Assembly (NCBI GenBank): GCA_963457535.1
Contig: OY734803.1
Span: forward strand, 248,001-312,000
Length of the DNA stretch: 64,000 bases
Source of the DNA: JAHRAW01 sp028066695
GTDB taxonomy: Bacteria > Pseudomonadota > Gammaproteobacteria > Arenicellales > Poriferihabitantaceae
Reading direction: 5' to 3'
The notes beneath the pieces are model-generated. The model had not been told where the DNA came from. It searched no databases and was given only the letters and a program-made list of their open reading frames with translations. Shown here piece after piece: positions 1 through 8,315 of the stretch; within the stretch, counting starts at the first letter, position 1; each line of letters starts with the position of its first letter. A program made the translations under genes and the position numbers.

Positions 1-47
1 AAAATGAGCCGGTCGCTCGGCGCCGGCGAAAATCCGTTCGCGCGCGC

Positions 48-1505
48 TCATTCGCCGCGGTAATTCGGCGCCTCTTTGACGATGGAAACATCGTGCACAT
101 GACTTTCCTTCATGCCGGCATTGGTGATGCGCACGAAGCGCGCGCGCGTTCGCATCTCTTCTATGGTGGCGTTGCCGGTGTAGCCCATGCTGGCGCGCAG
201 CCCGCCCATCAATTGGTGAATCACTTTGCGCATCGGGCCCTTGTAGGGGACGCGCCCTTCAATCCCTTCGGGCACCAGTTCGTCTGCGCTGTCGGCGCCG
301 TGCTGGAAGTAGCGGTCTTTCGCGCCTTGCTGCAGTGCGCCGAGCGAGCCCATGCCGCGGTAGGATTTATACGAGCGCCCCTGATACATCTCAATTTCGC
401 CGGGGGATTCGTCGGTGCCGGCGAGCAACCCGCCGACCATGACCGCGTGCGCGCCGGCCGCGATGCATTTGGCGATGTCGCCCGAGGAGCGCACGCCGCC
501 ATCGGCGATCAGCGCGACATCGGAGTTTTTCAGGCCGAGTCGCGCCTGTTCTATCGCGTGAATCTGCGGCACGCCGACGCCGGCGACGATGCGCGTGGTG
601 CAAATGGAGCCGGGCCCGATGCCGATTTTGACCGCGTCGGCGCCGGCCTCGGCCAAATCGCGCGCGGCCTCGGCCGTGGCGATGTTGCCGCCGATCACCT
701 GCGCCTGCGGGTGCGCTTTTTTAATTTTGGAGACGCGCGCGAGCACCGAGGCCGAGTGCCCATGCGCGGTGTCCACGACGATCGCGTCCACGCCGACGCC
801 CAGCAATTCCTCCACGCGCTCGTCCGCGTCGTCGCCGACGCCGACCGCGGCCGCGACCAGCAGCCGGCCTTGCGCGTCGCGGCACGCGTTCGGGTGGTCG
901 CTGGATTTTTGGATGTCCTTGACCGTTATCAGTCCGCGCAGATTGCCGCCCTCGTCCACCACCAGCACTTTTTCAATGCGGTGGCGGTGCAGCAGCGCCT
1001 CCACTTCCTCGGCGCCCGCGCCTTCGCGCACCGTGACCAGCCGCTCGGCCGGCGTCATGACTTTGCTGACCGCGGTGTCCATGGATTTTTCAAAGCGCAA
1101 ATCGCGGCTGGTGACGATGCCGACCGCGCGCGCGCCGTCCATCACCGGCACACCGGAGATCGCGTGTTTTTGCATCAACTCCAGCACATCGCGCACGCTC
1201 GCCTGCTTGCCGGCGGTGACCGGGTCGCTGATGACGCCGCTCTCGTGTTTTTTTACGCGGCGCACTTCCTCGGCCTGCGCGCGCGGCGTGCAGTTGCGGT
1301 GAATGACGCCGACTCCGCCGGCCTGCGCCAGGCATATCGCGGCGTTGGCGCCGGTGACGCTGTCCATCGCCGCCGACAGCAGCGGCAGATTCAGCGACAA
1401 TTCGCGGGTAAAGCGCGTGCGCAAATCGGCTTCGCGCGGCAGGAACGCCGAGCGCGCCGGCAACAGCAGCACATCGTCAAAGGTCAGCGCCAGCGTCGCA
1501 TCCAT
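48..1505 (-). CDS. guaB: IMP dehydrogenase
   Basis: Oxidises IMP to XMP with NAD+, the first committed step of GMP synthesis in the cytoplasm. The protein has the full IMPDH layout: an N-terminal barrel segment (DDVLLLPARS, LSAAMDSVTG), a central pair of CBS domains (about residues 90-205), then the catalytic loop GPGSICTTR with the active-site cysteine and the flap motif SYKSYRGMGSLGAL. At about 485 residues it is full length. I start it at the ATG at 1505 (MDATLALTFDD), not the in-frame GTG at 1520, because codons 2-3 of the longer form are themselves a perfect TATAAT box. It is divergent from the cNMP-binding gene. guaA, the usual partner, would lie beyond the left edge but is not visible. 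Confidence 0.96.
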   Translation of the reverse strand: MDATLALTFDDVLLLPARSAFLPREADLRTRFTRELSLNLPLLSAAMDSVTGANAAICLAQAGGVGVIHRNCTPRAQAEEVRRVKKHESGVISDPVTAGKQASVRDVLELMQKHAISGVPVMDGARAVGIVTSRDLRFEKSMDTAVSKVMTPAERLVTVREGAGAEEVEALLHRHRIEKVLVVDEGGNLRGLITVKDIQKSSDHPNACRDAQGRLLVAAAVGVGDDADERVEELLGVGVDAIVVDTAHGHSASVLARVSKIKKAHPQAQVIGGNIATAEAARDLAEAGADAVKIGIGPGSICTTRIVAGVGVPQIHAIEQARLGLKNSDVALIADGGVRSSGDIAKCIAAGAHAVMVGGLLAGTDESPGEIEMYQGRSYKSYRGMGSLGALQQGAKDRYFQHGADSADELVPEGIEGRVPYKGPMRKVIHQLMGGLRASMGYTGNATIEEMRTRARFVRITNAGMKESHVHDVSIVKEAPNYRGE

Positions 1506-1511
1506 TTGCGC

Positions 1512-1517
1512 ATTATA
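1512..1517 (-). promoter_or_regulatory. -10 box of guaB, predicting a leaderless transcript
   Basis: A perfect TATAAT on the minus strand ends six bases before the guaB ATG at 1505. Transcription normally begins about 6-7 bases after the -10 box, so the mRNA would start at or next to the AUG. No Shine-Dalgarno sequence could fit. Confidence 0.6.
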
Positions 1518-1569
1518 CACGCGGCCGGCATAATGCGGCCCCCTACACCACTTTCAAGCGGAGCGCGCC

Positions 1570-2040
1570 GTGGCGGTTTCCAAAGAAGCGCAGCAATTGA
1601 AGCAGGTGCCGTTGCTGTCGAGCCTTGATCCGAAGCAACTGAAGTTGCTCGCCTTCACCTGCGAGGTTTTTGATTACGCCGACCGGGAATTTCTGTTCCG
1701 CCAGGGCGAGGCCTCCGACTGCGTCTATGTGGTGCTGGACGGCGAGGTGGAAGTGCTCGGCGGCGGCGATGGCGGACACGAGGTGCTGCTGGCGAGCGCC
1801 GGTGCGAACACGCTCATCGGCGAGATGGCGGTGCTCGGCGGAGACGCGCGCACCGCCAGCATCCGCGCGCGCGGCGCGGTGTCGGCGCTGAAAATTCCGA
1901 ACGAGCGCTTTTTGGAACTGGTCACCGGCAATCCGCAGGTCGCGCTGCAAGTGATGCGCACGCTGAGCGCCAAACTCTCCACAACCACCCGCCACGCCGC
2001 CGGCCTGCAGACGCGCCTCGACGAATTGGAAAAACGCTGA
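1570..2040 (+). CDS. Small cyclic-nucleotide-binding-domain protein
   Basis: A 156-residue protein made almost wholly of one cyclic-nucleotide-binding (CRP-type) beta-roll. The segment around residues 40-110 carries the FRQGE, VLDGEVEV, IGEMAVLGGDARTAS signature, in which GEMA and the following R-T-A-S mimic the phosphate-binding cassette. No DNA-binding helix-turn-helix or membrane segment is visible, so it is probably a regulatory module. It starts with GTG (MAVSKEAQQL). It lies 35 bases upstream of the degenerate ABC protein on the same strand, so the two are probably co-transcribed and may work together. The ligand (cAMP, cGMP or none) cannot be told from sequence. Confidence 0.82.
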   Translation: MAVSKEAQQLKQVPLLSSLDPKQLKLLAFTCEVFDYADREFLFRQGEASDCVYVVLDGEVEVLGGGDGGHEVLLASAGANTLIGEMAVLGGDARTASIRARGAVSALKIPNERFLELVTGNPQVALQVMRTLSAKLSTTTRHAAGLQTRLDELEKR

Positions 2041-2075
2041 GCCGGCCGCGCGCCGCCGCCCCGCCCCGCATTGCC

Positions 2076-4706
2076 ATGGACAAATCCATCTACCGTTACA
2101 TCCTGCGCCACACCAAGCGCGACCAGATTTTTCTGGTGCTGCTGACCGCGGCCTCCATGCCGCTGGTCTATTACTCGCTGGAAATTCCGAAACTGATCAT
2201 CAACAAGGCGATCGGCGGCGGCGCGGCCGCCTACCAGGCGTTCGGCATTTCCATGACGCAGATCCAGTATCTGCTGCTGCTCAGCGGCATCTTCTTGGCC
2301 ATGGTCATCATCAACGGCGGCATGAAGTATGTGATCAATGTGTACCGCGGCGTGCTCGGCGAGCGCATGCTGCGGCGCTTTCGCTACACGCTGTATGCGC
2401 GCATTCTGCGCTTTCCGCTGCCGCATTTTAAAAATGTAAGCGCCGGCGAAATCATCCCGATGGTCACCGCCGAGACCGAGCCGCTCGGCGGTTTCATCGG
2501 CGATTCCATCGCGCTGCCGGTGATGCAGGGCGGGCTGCTGCTGACCTACCTGTCGTTTATTTTTGTGCAGGACTTTTGGCTGGGCATCGCCTCCATCGCG
2601 CTTTATCCGCCGCAGATTTGGCTGATACCGCACCTGCAGCACGCGGTCAACCAACTCAGCAAAGAGCGCGTGCAAAATGTCCGCAAACTTTCTGACCGCA
2701 TCGGCGAATCGGTCGCCGGCATTTCCGACATTCACGCCAACGACGCCGGCGACTACGAGCGCGCCGACATCAGCCAGCGGCTCGGCGTGGTGTTCGGAAT
2801 CCGCAACGAAATTTACCGCCGAAAGTTCTTCATCAAGTTCCTGAACAACTTCCTGGCGCAACTGACGCCGTTTTTTTTCTATTCCATCGGCGGCTATTTG
2901 GTGTTGAAAAACCAGTTGTCGCTCGGCGCGCTGGTCGCGGTGCTCGCCGCCTACAAGGACATCGCGCCGCCGTGGAAGGAGTTGCTGAAGTTCTACCAAA
3001 TCACCGAGGATGTGCGCGTCAAATACGCGCAGATCATCGAACAGTTCGCGCCGCAGGGAATGCTCGCGCCGGAACTGCAGCGGCCGCTGGACGACAAGGC
3101 GGCGCAAATCAAACTGGACGGCGGCGTGCGCGCCAGCCGGCTGCGATACAGCGAGGACGCGGCGGCGCGCGTGGACGGCATGGATTTTGAAATCGGCGGA
3201 GACGCGCACACCGCGGTATTCGGCCGCGACGGCGGCGGCGGGGACGAATTGATGCAGTTGCTGGCGCGGCTGCTCGCGCCGAACGCCGGCGCGGTGCATT
3301 TCGGCGGCGTGGATTCGCAGACCCTGCCCGAGTCGGTGACCGGGCGGCGCATCGGCTATTGCGGCGCCGATTCGCGGCTGTTCAACGCGTCCATTCGCGA
3401 CAACTTGTATTACGGGCTGAAACAGCGGCCGGTAAATGCGGATGCGGATGAAAGCGGGGATGACGACGCGCATCGCCGGACCATTAAAGAATCGCTCGCC
3501 TCCGGCAACTCCACGCAAAACCGGAACGCCGACTGGGTGGACATCGGCCTGGCCGGCGCGGCTGACGCCGGCGCGTTTGAAGACGCCGTGCATGCGGTGA
3601 TTGAATGCGTGGAATTGGACGACGAGTTGCTGACGCTGGCATTGCGCTCGCCCGACATTGAATTGCCGCCGCGCCTCGCCGCGCAAATCGCCGCGTTGCG
3701 CGAGCAGGTGGTCGGCGAGGTCAACAAACTCGGCTCGGGCGGCATCATTGAACCGCTGGACGCGTCGCAATACATTCAAAATTTAAGCGTGGAGGAAAAC
3801 CTGCTGTTCGGCGCGCCGGCGAGCGGCATCAGCGCCGCCGAATTTCTCGCGGAAAATTCGCTCGCGCAAAAAGTCCTGCATGACAGCGGCCTGCAGCGCG
3901 ACCTCGGCGGCATCGGCCTGGAACTCGCGCGGCTGATGGTGGAATTGTTTTCCGATGTGCCGGACGACAGCGAATTGTTTGAGCAGTTCAGTTTCATCAA
4001 GGCCGCCGACTTGCCGGAATACCGGGAGTTGCTCGCGAGCGTGGACGCCGCCGGCGATGATGGCGGCAACGAAATCTCTCCGCCGATGCGCGAAAAATTG
4101 GTGGCGCTCAGTTTGCAGTTGTGCCCGGCGCGCCACCGCCTGGGGTTGATCACGCCGGAAATTCAAGAGAAAGCGCTGGCCGCGCGCAAAATTTTAATGC
4201 GCGAATTCGGCGGCGACGGCGCGCGCATCCGCTTCTTTGACCGCGACAGTTACAACCCCGGCATGTCGGTGCAGGAAAACCTGCTGTTCGGCATGATCGC
4301 CTACTCCAAAGGGCACCTGCAGCCGCGCGTCACCGAAACCATCCGCGGCGTCCTGAAAAAGGCAAACTTAAACCGCGAAATCGTGCTCGCCGGACTGGAC
4401 TGCCCGGCCGGCGCGGGCGGCATGAAATTGCCGGCCGCCCTCCGCCAAAAACTCACGCTGGCGCGGGCGCTTTTGAAAAACCCGGATGTGCTGATCATCA
4501 ACAACGCTCTCGGCGACTTGGACGGCCGGAGTTTCACGCGCATTCTCGGGCGCGTCATGGAAGCGCGGCGCGGGCGCAATCTGATCTGGGCGCTGAACGA
4601 TCCGGCATGTCTGGCGCGCTTTGCGCGGGTGCTGATCATTGAAAAAAACAAATTGGCGCACCAAGGCGCGCCGGACGAATTGGCCGGGGTGATCGCCGAA
4701 TTGTGA
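2076..4706 (+). CDS. ABC-exporter-like membrane protein with a catalytically degenerate nucleotide-binding domain
   Basis: An 876-residue protein. The N-terminal 320 residues are a type-1 ABC exporter membrane domain with about six hydrophobic segments (near 20-40, 65-85, 145-165, 170-188, 258-275, 282-295). The C-terminal part follows ABC ATPase order but lacks the catalytic residues. The Walker A position reads GRDGGGGDE (383-391), with no Lys or Ser/Thr. The LSGGQ signature is LPAAL (785-789) inside an otherwise textbook RQKLTLARALL helix. Walker B ends in NN (809-810) instead of DE. The H-loop histidine is missing. About 330 residues separate the two halves, and the post-Q-loop motif appears three times (439-447, 571-579, 731-739). 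ATP hydrolysis looks impossible as written. Function unknown; a sensor, scaffold or channel role with the cNMP-binding neighbour is conceivable. Confidence 0.8.
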   Translation: MDKSIYRYILRHTKRDQIFLVLLTAASMPLVYYSLEIPKLIINKAIGGGAAAYQAFGISMTQIQYLLLLSGIFLAMVIINGGMKYVINVYRGVLGERMLRRFRYTLYARILRFPLPHFKNVSAGEIIPMVTAETEPLGGFIGDSIALPVMQGGLLLTYLSFIFVQDFWLGIASIALYPPQIWLIPHLQHAVNQLSKERVQNVRKLSDRIGESVAGISDIHANDAGDYERADISQRLGVVFGIRNEIYRRKFFIKFLNNFLAQLTPFFFYSIGGYLVLKNQLSLGALVAVLAAYKDIAPPWKELLKFYQITEDVRVKYAQIIEQFAPQGMLAPELQRPLDDKAAQIKLDGGVRASRLRYSEDAAARVDGMDFEIGGDAHTAVFGRDGGGGDELMQLLARLLAPNAGAVHFGGVDSQTLPESVTGRRIGYCGADSRLFNASIRDNLYYGLKQRPVNADADESGDDDAHRRTIKESLASGNSTQNRNADWVDIGLAGAADAGAFEDAVHAVIECVELDDELLTLALRSPDIELPPRLAAQIAALREQVVGEVNKLGSGGIIEPLDASQYIQNLSVEENLLFGAPASGISAAEFLAENSLAQKVLHDSGLQRDLGGIGLELARLMVELFSDVPDDSELFEQFSFIKAADLPEYRELLASVDAAGDDGGNEISPPMREKLVALSLQLCPARHRLGLITPEIQEKALAARKILMREFGGDGARIRFFDRDSYNPGMSVQENLLFGMIAYSKGHLQPRVTETIRGVLKKANLNREIVLAGLDCPAGAGGMKLPAALRQKLTLARALLKNPDVLIINNALGDLDGRSFTRILGRVMEARRGRNLIWALNDPACLARFARVLIIEKNKLAHQGAPDELAGVIAEL

Positions 4707-4745
4707 GCGCCCGCGCATGCATGCGCGCCGCTGCGCGATGTGTTG

Positions 4746-4751
4746 TATGAT
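4746..4751 (+). promoter_or_regulatory. Candidate -10 box of prc
   Basis: TATGAT about 41 bases before the prc ATG at 4792. It lies inside the longer possible reading frame from 4717, which supports the downstream start. No clear -35 element. Confidence 0.35.
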
Positions 4752-4791
4752 CGCCTGCCAACCCCCGGCGGCACCCGCCCCGGCCCCCGCC

Positions 4792-6957
4792 ATGTTTATT
4801 CGCGCACTTTCATTCACCCTGCCCCTGCTGTTCTGCCTCTCCGCGGCGGCGCAGAATTCCGGCCAAGATTCCGACGCCGCGCCCGGCCTGGCCGGCCTCG
4901 CCCCGGCCGAGCAGCCGGTGATGAAGCCCGAGCAGGCAGACGCGATCAAGTTGATCTCCTATCTGATCAACAAATCGCATTACCGCACGCGCCCGCTGGA
5001 TGACGGCTTTTCCGAGGGCGTTTTGCAGGCATATCTGGAGGCGCTGGATCCCGGCAAAAATGTCTTTCTGCAGTCCGACATTGACGGCTTTGAAAACCTG
5101 CGCCACCAGTTTGACGACTACATCCGCGACGGCCGGCTCGGCCCGGTGTTCGGCATGTTTGACATCCTGCGCATCCGCATCGATCAGCGCGTGGAATACG
5201 CGCTCGCGCGGCTGGAGCAGCCGTTTGACTTTGCACGCGACGAGAATTTTTTGTTTGACCGCAGCGACGCCGGCTGGGCGCGCGACGCCGCCGAGTTGGA
5301 TGCGATTTGGCGGCGGCGCATCAAGAACGACATTCTCAACCTACGCCAGTCGGGCAAGGAGGAGGACGCGATTCGCGAGACGCTGGCGCGCCGCTACACC
5401 CACCTGGCGCGCCGCACGCGGCATTTCAAATCCGAGGATGTGTTCCAGACTTTTGTGAACGCCTACTTGCGCCGCATAGATCCGCACACCACCTATTTCT
5501 CGCCGCGCGCCAGCGAGAACTTTCAGATTCACATGCGCCTGTCGCTGGAAGGCATCGGCGCGGTGCTGCAAAGCGACAACGAATACACGCAGGTGCGGCG
5601 CATCATCCCCGGCGGGCCGGCCGACATCGCCGGCGAACTGCAGGCCGAAGACCGCATCGTCGGCGTCGCGCAGGAAGACGGCGAGATGGTGGATGTCATC
5701 GGCTGGCGCATGGACGACGTGGTCGCGCTGATTCGCGGCCCGAAAGGCTCGCTCGTCCGCCTGGAAGTGCTGCCGGGGGAAGGCGCGCCGGACAGCCCGA
5801 CGCGGGTGCTGTCGGTGCGCCGCGACAAAATCAGTCTGGACGAGCAGGCCGCGAAAAAGCGCACGTTGGAAATTGACCTGCCGCAGGGCAAGGCCGACAT
5901 CGGCGTCATCGACCTGCCGTCGTTCTACATAGATTTCGCCGGCCAGCACCAAAAACTCCCGAACTACCGCAGCACCACGCGCGATGTGCGCAAATTGCTC
6001 GCCGAGTTTGACGAGGAAGGCATAGACGGCCTGATCATTGACCTGCGCGGCAACGGCGGCGGCGCGCTCAGCGAAGCGGTCGCGCTGACCGGGCTGTTCA
6101 TAGACCGCGGCCCGGTGGTGCAGGTGCACAACGCGGGCGGGCGCACCCATGTGGACCGCGACCCCGACCCGGGAATCGTCTACCGCGGCCCGCTCGCGGT
6201 GCTGGTGGATTCGGGCAGCGCCTCGGCCTCGGAGATTTTCGCCGGCGCGATTCAGGATTACGGCCGCGGGCTGGTCATCGGCGAGCCGACTTTCGGCAAG
6301 GGCACCGTGCAGCACCTGGTCAGCCTCGATCGCTTCGCCAAAAGCGGCGCCTCGCTCGGGCAACTCAAAGTGACCATCGCGCAGTTTTTCCGCGTCAACG
6401 GCGACAGCACGCAGCACCGCGGCGTCATCCCCGATTTCATCTGGCCGACCGCGGGCGACGACGCCGAATCCGGCGAACGCGCCTATGAAACCGCCATCGC
6501 TTGGCGGCGCATCGCGCCGGCCGCATTCGCCCGCCACGCCGAATCGCCGGCGCCGGACGCGCTCGCGCATGTGCGCGCGCTGCACGAGGCGCGCGTGGAA
6601 GAGAGTCCGGAATTCGGCTACTGGCGCGACGCGGCGAAAATGGACGAAGAGCGCCGCGACATCAAATCGGTCGCGCTGCATGAAAAGAAGCGCAAACGCG
6701 AGCGCGAAGCGCGCGAGGCGCGCGAACTGGAATTGGAAAACCGCATGCGCCGCGCGCTCGGCAAGAAGACCGCGGCCTCGCACAAAGCGCTGACCGAGGA
6801 AAACGAAGCGCAGGACCGCGCCGCCGAAAATGACCGCCTGGCCTCCGAGCCGGACGTGTTTTTGCGCGAGAGCGGCCGCATTTTGAGCGACTACCTGCAC
6901 GCGCTCGGCGGACGCCTCGCCAGCGTCGGACGCGACGGCGCGCAAGCCGGCGAATAA
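4792..6957 (+). CDS. prc: Carboxy-terminal processing (tail-specific) protease
   Basis: A periplasmic serine protease of family S41 that trims or degrades envelope proteins from their C-termini. I start it at the ATG at 4792 because the protein then opens with a clean signal peptide (MFIRALSFTLPLLFCLSAAAQ region). An in-frame ATG at 4717 would add 25 unlikely residues. Domains in order: an N-terminal helical region; a PDZ domain (about 240-330, EGIGAVLQSDNEYTQVRRI); and the S41 core with DLRGNGGGALSEA, the catalytic serine in DSGSASASEIFAGA and the catalytic lysine in PTFGKGTVQ. The C-terminal Prc extension is charged and coiled-coil-like (RKREREAREARELELE). Total about 721 residues, close to E. 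coli Prc. avtA follows after a short gap. Confidence 0.95.
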   Translation: MFIRALSFTLPLLFCLSAAAQNSGQDSDAAPGLAGLAPAEQPVMKPEQADAIKLISYLINKSHYRTRPLDDGFSEGVLQAYLEALDPGKNVFLQSDIDGFENLRHQFDDYIRDGRLGPVFGMFDILRIRIDQRVEYALARLEQPFDFARDENFLFDRSDAGWARDAAELDAIWRRRIKNDILNLRQSGKEEDAIRETLARRYTHLARRTRHFKSEDVFQTFVNAYLRRIDPHTTYFSPRASENFQIHMRLSLEGIGAVLQSDNEYTQVRRIIPGGPADIAGELQAEDRIVGVAQEDGEMVDVIGWRMDDVVALIRGPKGSLVRLEVLPGEGAPDSPTRVLSVRRDKISLDEQAAKKRTLEIDLPQGKADIGVIDLPSFYIDFAGQHQKLPNYRSTTRDVRKLLAEFDEEGIDGLIIDLRGNGGGALSEAVALTGLFIDRGPVVQVHNAGGRTHVDRDPDPGIVYRGPLAVLVDSGSASASEIFAGAIQDYGRGLVIGEPTFGKGTVQHLVSLDRFAKSGASLGQLKVTIAQFFRVNGDSTQHRGVIPDFIWPTAGDDAESGERAYETAIAWRRIAPAAFARHAESPAPDALAHVRALHEARVEESPEFGYWRDAAKMDEERRDIKSVALHEKKRKREREAREARELELENRMRRALGKKTAASHKALTEENEAQDRAAENDRLASEPDVFLRESGRILSDYLHALGGRLASVGRDGAQAGE

Positions 6958-7002
6958 TCCGCCGGATTCGCTTCCGGCTGCTTTTTGTCAGTGGCGCGCG
7001 CG

Positions 7003-8265
7003 ATGCATGACTCCGAATTCGGGCGCGCGGCGCGCGACAGCGGCATTTTGCGGCTGATGGACGACCTCGGCGGCGCAATCAACCGCGACGCCGGCGTGCA
7101 GATGCTCGGCGGCGGAAATCCGGCCGCGATTCCCGCAGTGGAAAAAGTCTTCCGCGCCGAGATGGAGGCGATGCTCGCCGACGGGCGCGCCTTTGAGCGC
7201 ATGGTCGGCAATTACGACTCGCCGCAGGGCAACGACGCGTTCATTGAAGCGCTCGCCGAATTGCTGTCGGGCGCGCTCGGGCAGCCGCTGACGCGCGGCA
7301 ACATCGCCGTCACCAACGGCAGCCAGGCCGCCTTCGGCGCGCTGTTCAACATGTTCGCCGGGCGCGCGCGCGGCGGCAAGGTGAAAAAAATTCTGCTGCC
7401 GATGACGCCGGAATACATCGGTTATGCCGATTTGCTGCCCGTCGTCCGCCACGGATTCACCGCGGCGCGCCCGCGCATTGAGGAACTGGACGACTGGCGC
7501 TTTAAATACCGGCTGGATTTTGAGCGCCTGCGAATCGGCGATGACATCGGCGCGGTGTGCATTTCGCGCCCGACCAACCCGAGCGGCAATGTGATCACCG
7601 ACGACGAACTCGCCCGCCTGCGGCGCATGGCGCGCGAGGCCGGAGTGCCGCTGATCGTAGACGGCGCCTACGGGCCGCCCTTCCCCGGCATCGTGTTCAC
7701 GCGCGCCACGCCGTGCTGGGATGAAAACATGATCCTGTGCCTGAGTCTGTCAAAACTCGGCATGCCCGGCGCGCGCACCGGGATTGTGGTAGCCCGCCCG
7801 GAAATCATCGCGCGCATCACCGAATCCAACGCGATTTTCACGCTCGCGCCGGGGCGCTTCGGGCCGTCGCTGGCCGCGCGCCTGCTCGCCAACGGAGGCG
7901 GAAAACTGACGGCGCTGTGCGCGCAACACATCACGCCGTATTACCGCGAGCGCTCGCGCCGCGCCGGGGAATTGCTGCGCGAAGCCGCGCATGGCGTGCC
8001 GTTGCGCGTGCATGCCTCCGAGGGCGCGATCTTTTTGTGGCTGTGGTTTCCGGGCATGCCGGTCAGCGGCGACGCGCTCTACCGGCGGCTCAAGCGGCGC
8101 GGCGTGCTGGTGGTCGCCGGCGAGCACTTTTTTCCGGGGCTGAAAGGCGCCTGGTGGCACCGCGAAGAATGCATCCGCGTCACCTTCGCCGCCGAGGCCG
8201 CGCAACTGGAGCGCGGCATCGCCGCCATCGGCGAGGAAGCGCGGCGCGCGTATGCGGCGCGCTGA
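7003..8265 (+). CDS. avtA: Valine-pyruvate aminotransferase
   Basis: A fold-type I PLP aminotransferase that exchanges amino groups between alanine and 2-oxoisovalerate (valine-pyruvate transaminase). The start SGILRLMDDL...MLGGGNPAAIP matches the AvtA family, and the SLSKLGMPGARTGIVV segment holds the PLP-binding lysine. PTNPSGNVI and the YDSPQGN segment are the usual cofactor-contact motifs. Upstream TTG (6985) and GTG (6991) codons are in frame, but the ATG at 7003 (MHDSEFG) matches the family N-terminus best. Length is about 420 residues, as expected. No obvious Shine-Dalgarno. Confidence 0.92.
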   Translation: MHDSEFGRAARDSGILRLMDDLGGAINRDAGVQMLGGGNPAAIPAVEKVFRAEMEAMLADGRAFERMVGNYDSPQGNDAFIEALAELLSGALGQPLTRGNIAVTNGSQAAFGALFNMFAGRARGGKVKKILLPMTPEYIGYADLLPVVRHGFTAARPRIEELDDWRFKYRLDFERLRIGDDIGAVCISRPTNPSGNVITDDELARLRRMAREAGVPLIVDGAYGPPFPGIVFTRATPCWDENMILCLSLSKLGMPGARTGIVVARPEIIARITESNAIFTLAPGRFGPSLAARLLANGGGKLTALCAQHITPYYRERSRRAGELLREAAHGVPLRVHASEGAIFLWLWFPGMPVSGDALYRRLKRRGVLVVAGEHFFPGLKGAWWHREECIRVTFAAEAAQLERGIAAIGEEARRAYAAR

Positions 8266-8280
8266 CGCGGCGCGCTTTGG

Positions 8281-8286
8281 TATGAT
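8281..8286 (+). promoter_or_regulatory. Extended -10 promoter of the 2PGK-like gene
   Basis: TATGAT preceded by TGG gives an extended -10 element. The predicted transcript starts near 8293, leaving a leader of about 20 bases before the ATG at 8316. No strong -35 element, as is usual for extended -10 promoters. Confidence 0.45.
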
Positions 8287-8315
8287 TGCCGCGCGCCAAC
8301 CGGACGCATAATGCA

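Noticed and set aside
93..1628. Long open frame of 511 codons opposite guaB
   Set aside because: It is antisense to a certain gene and has low-complexity His/Arg/Ala composition, the usual GC-rich shadow.
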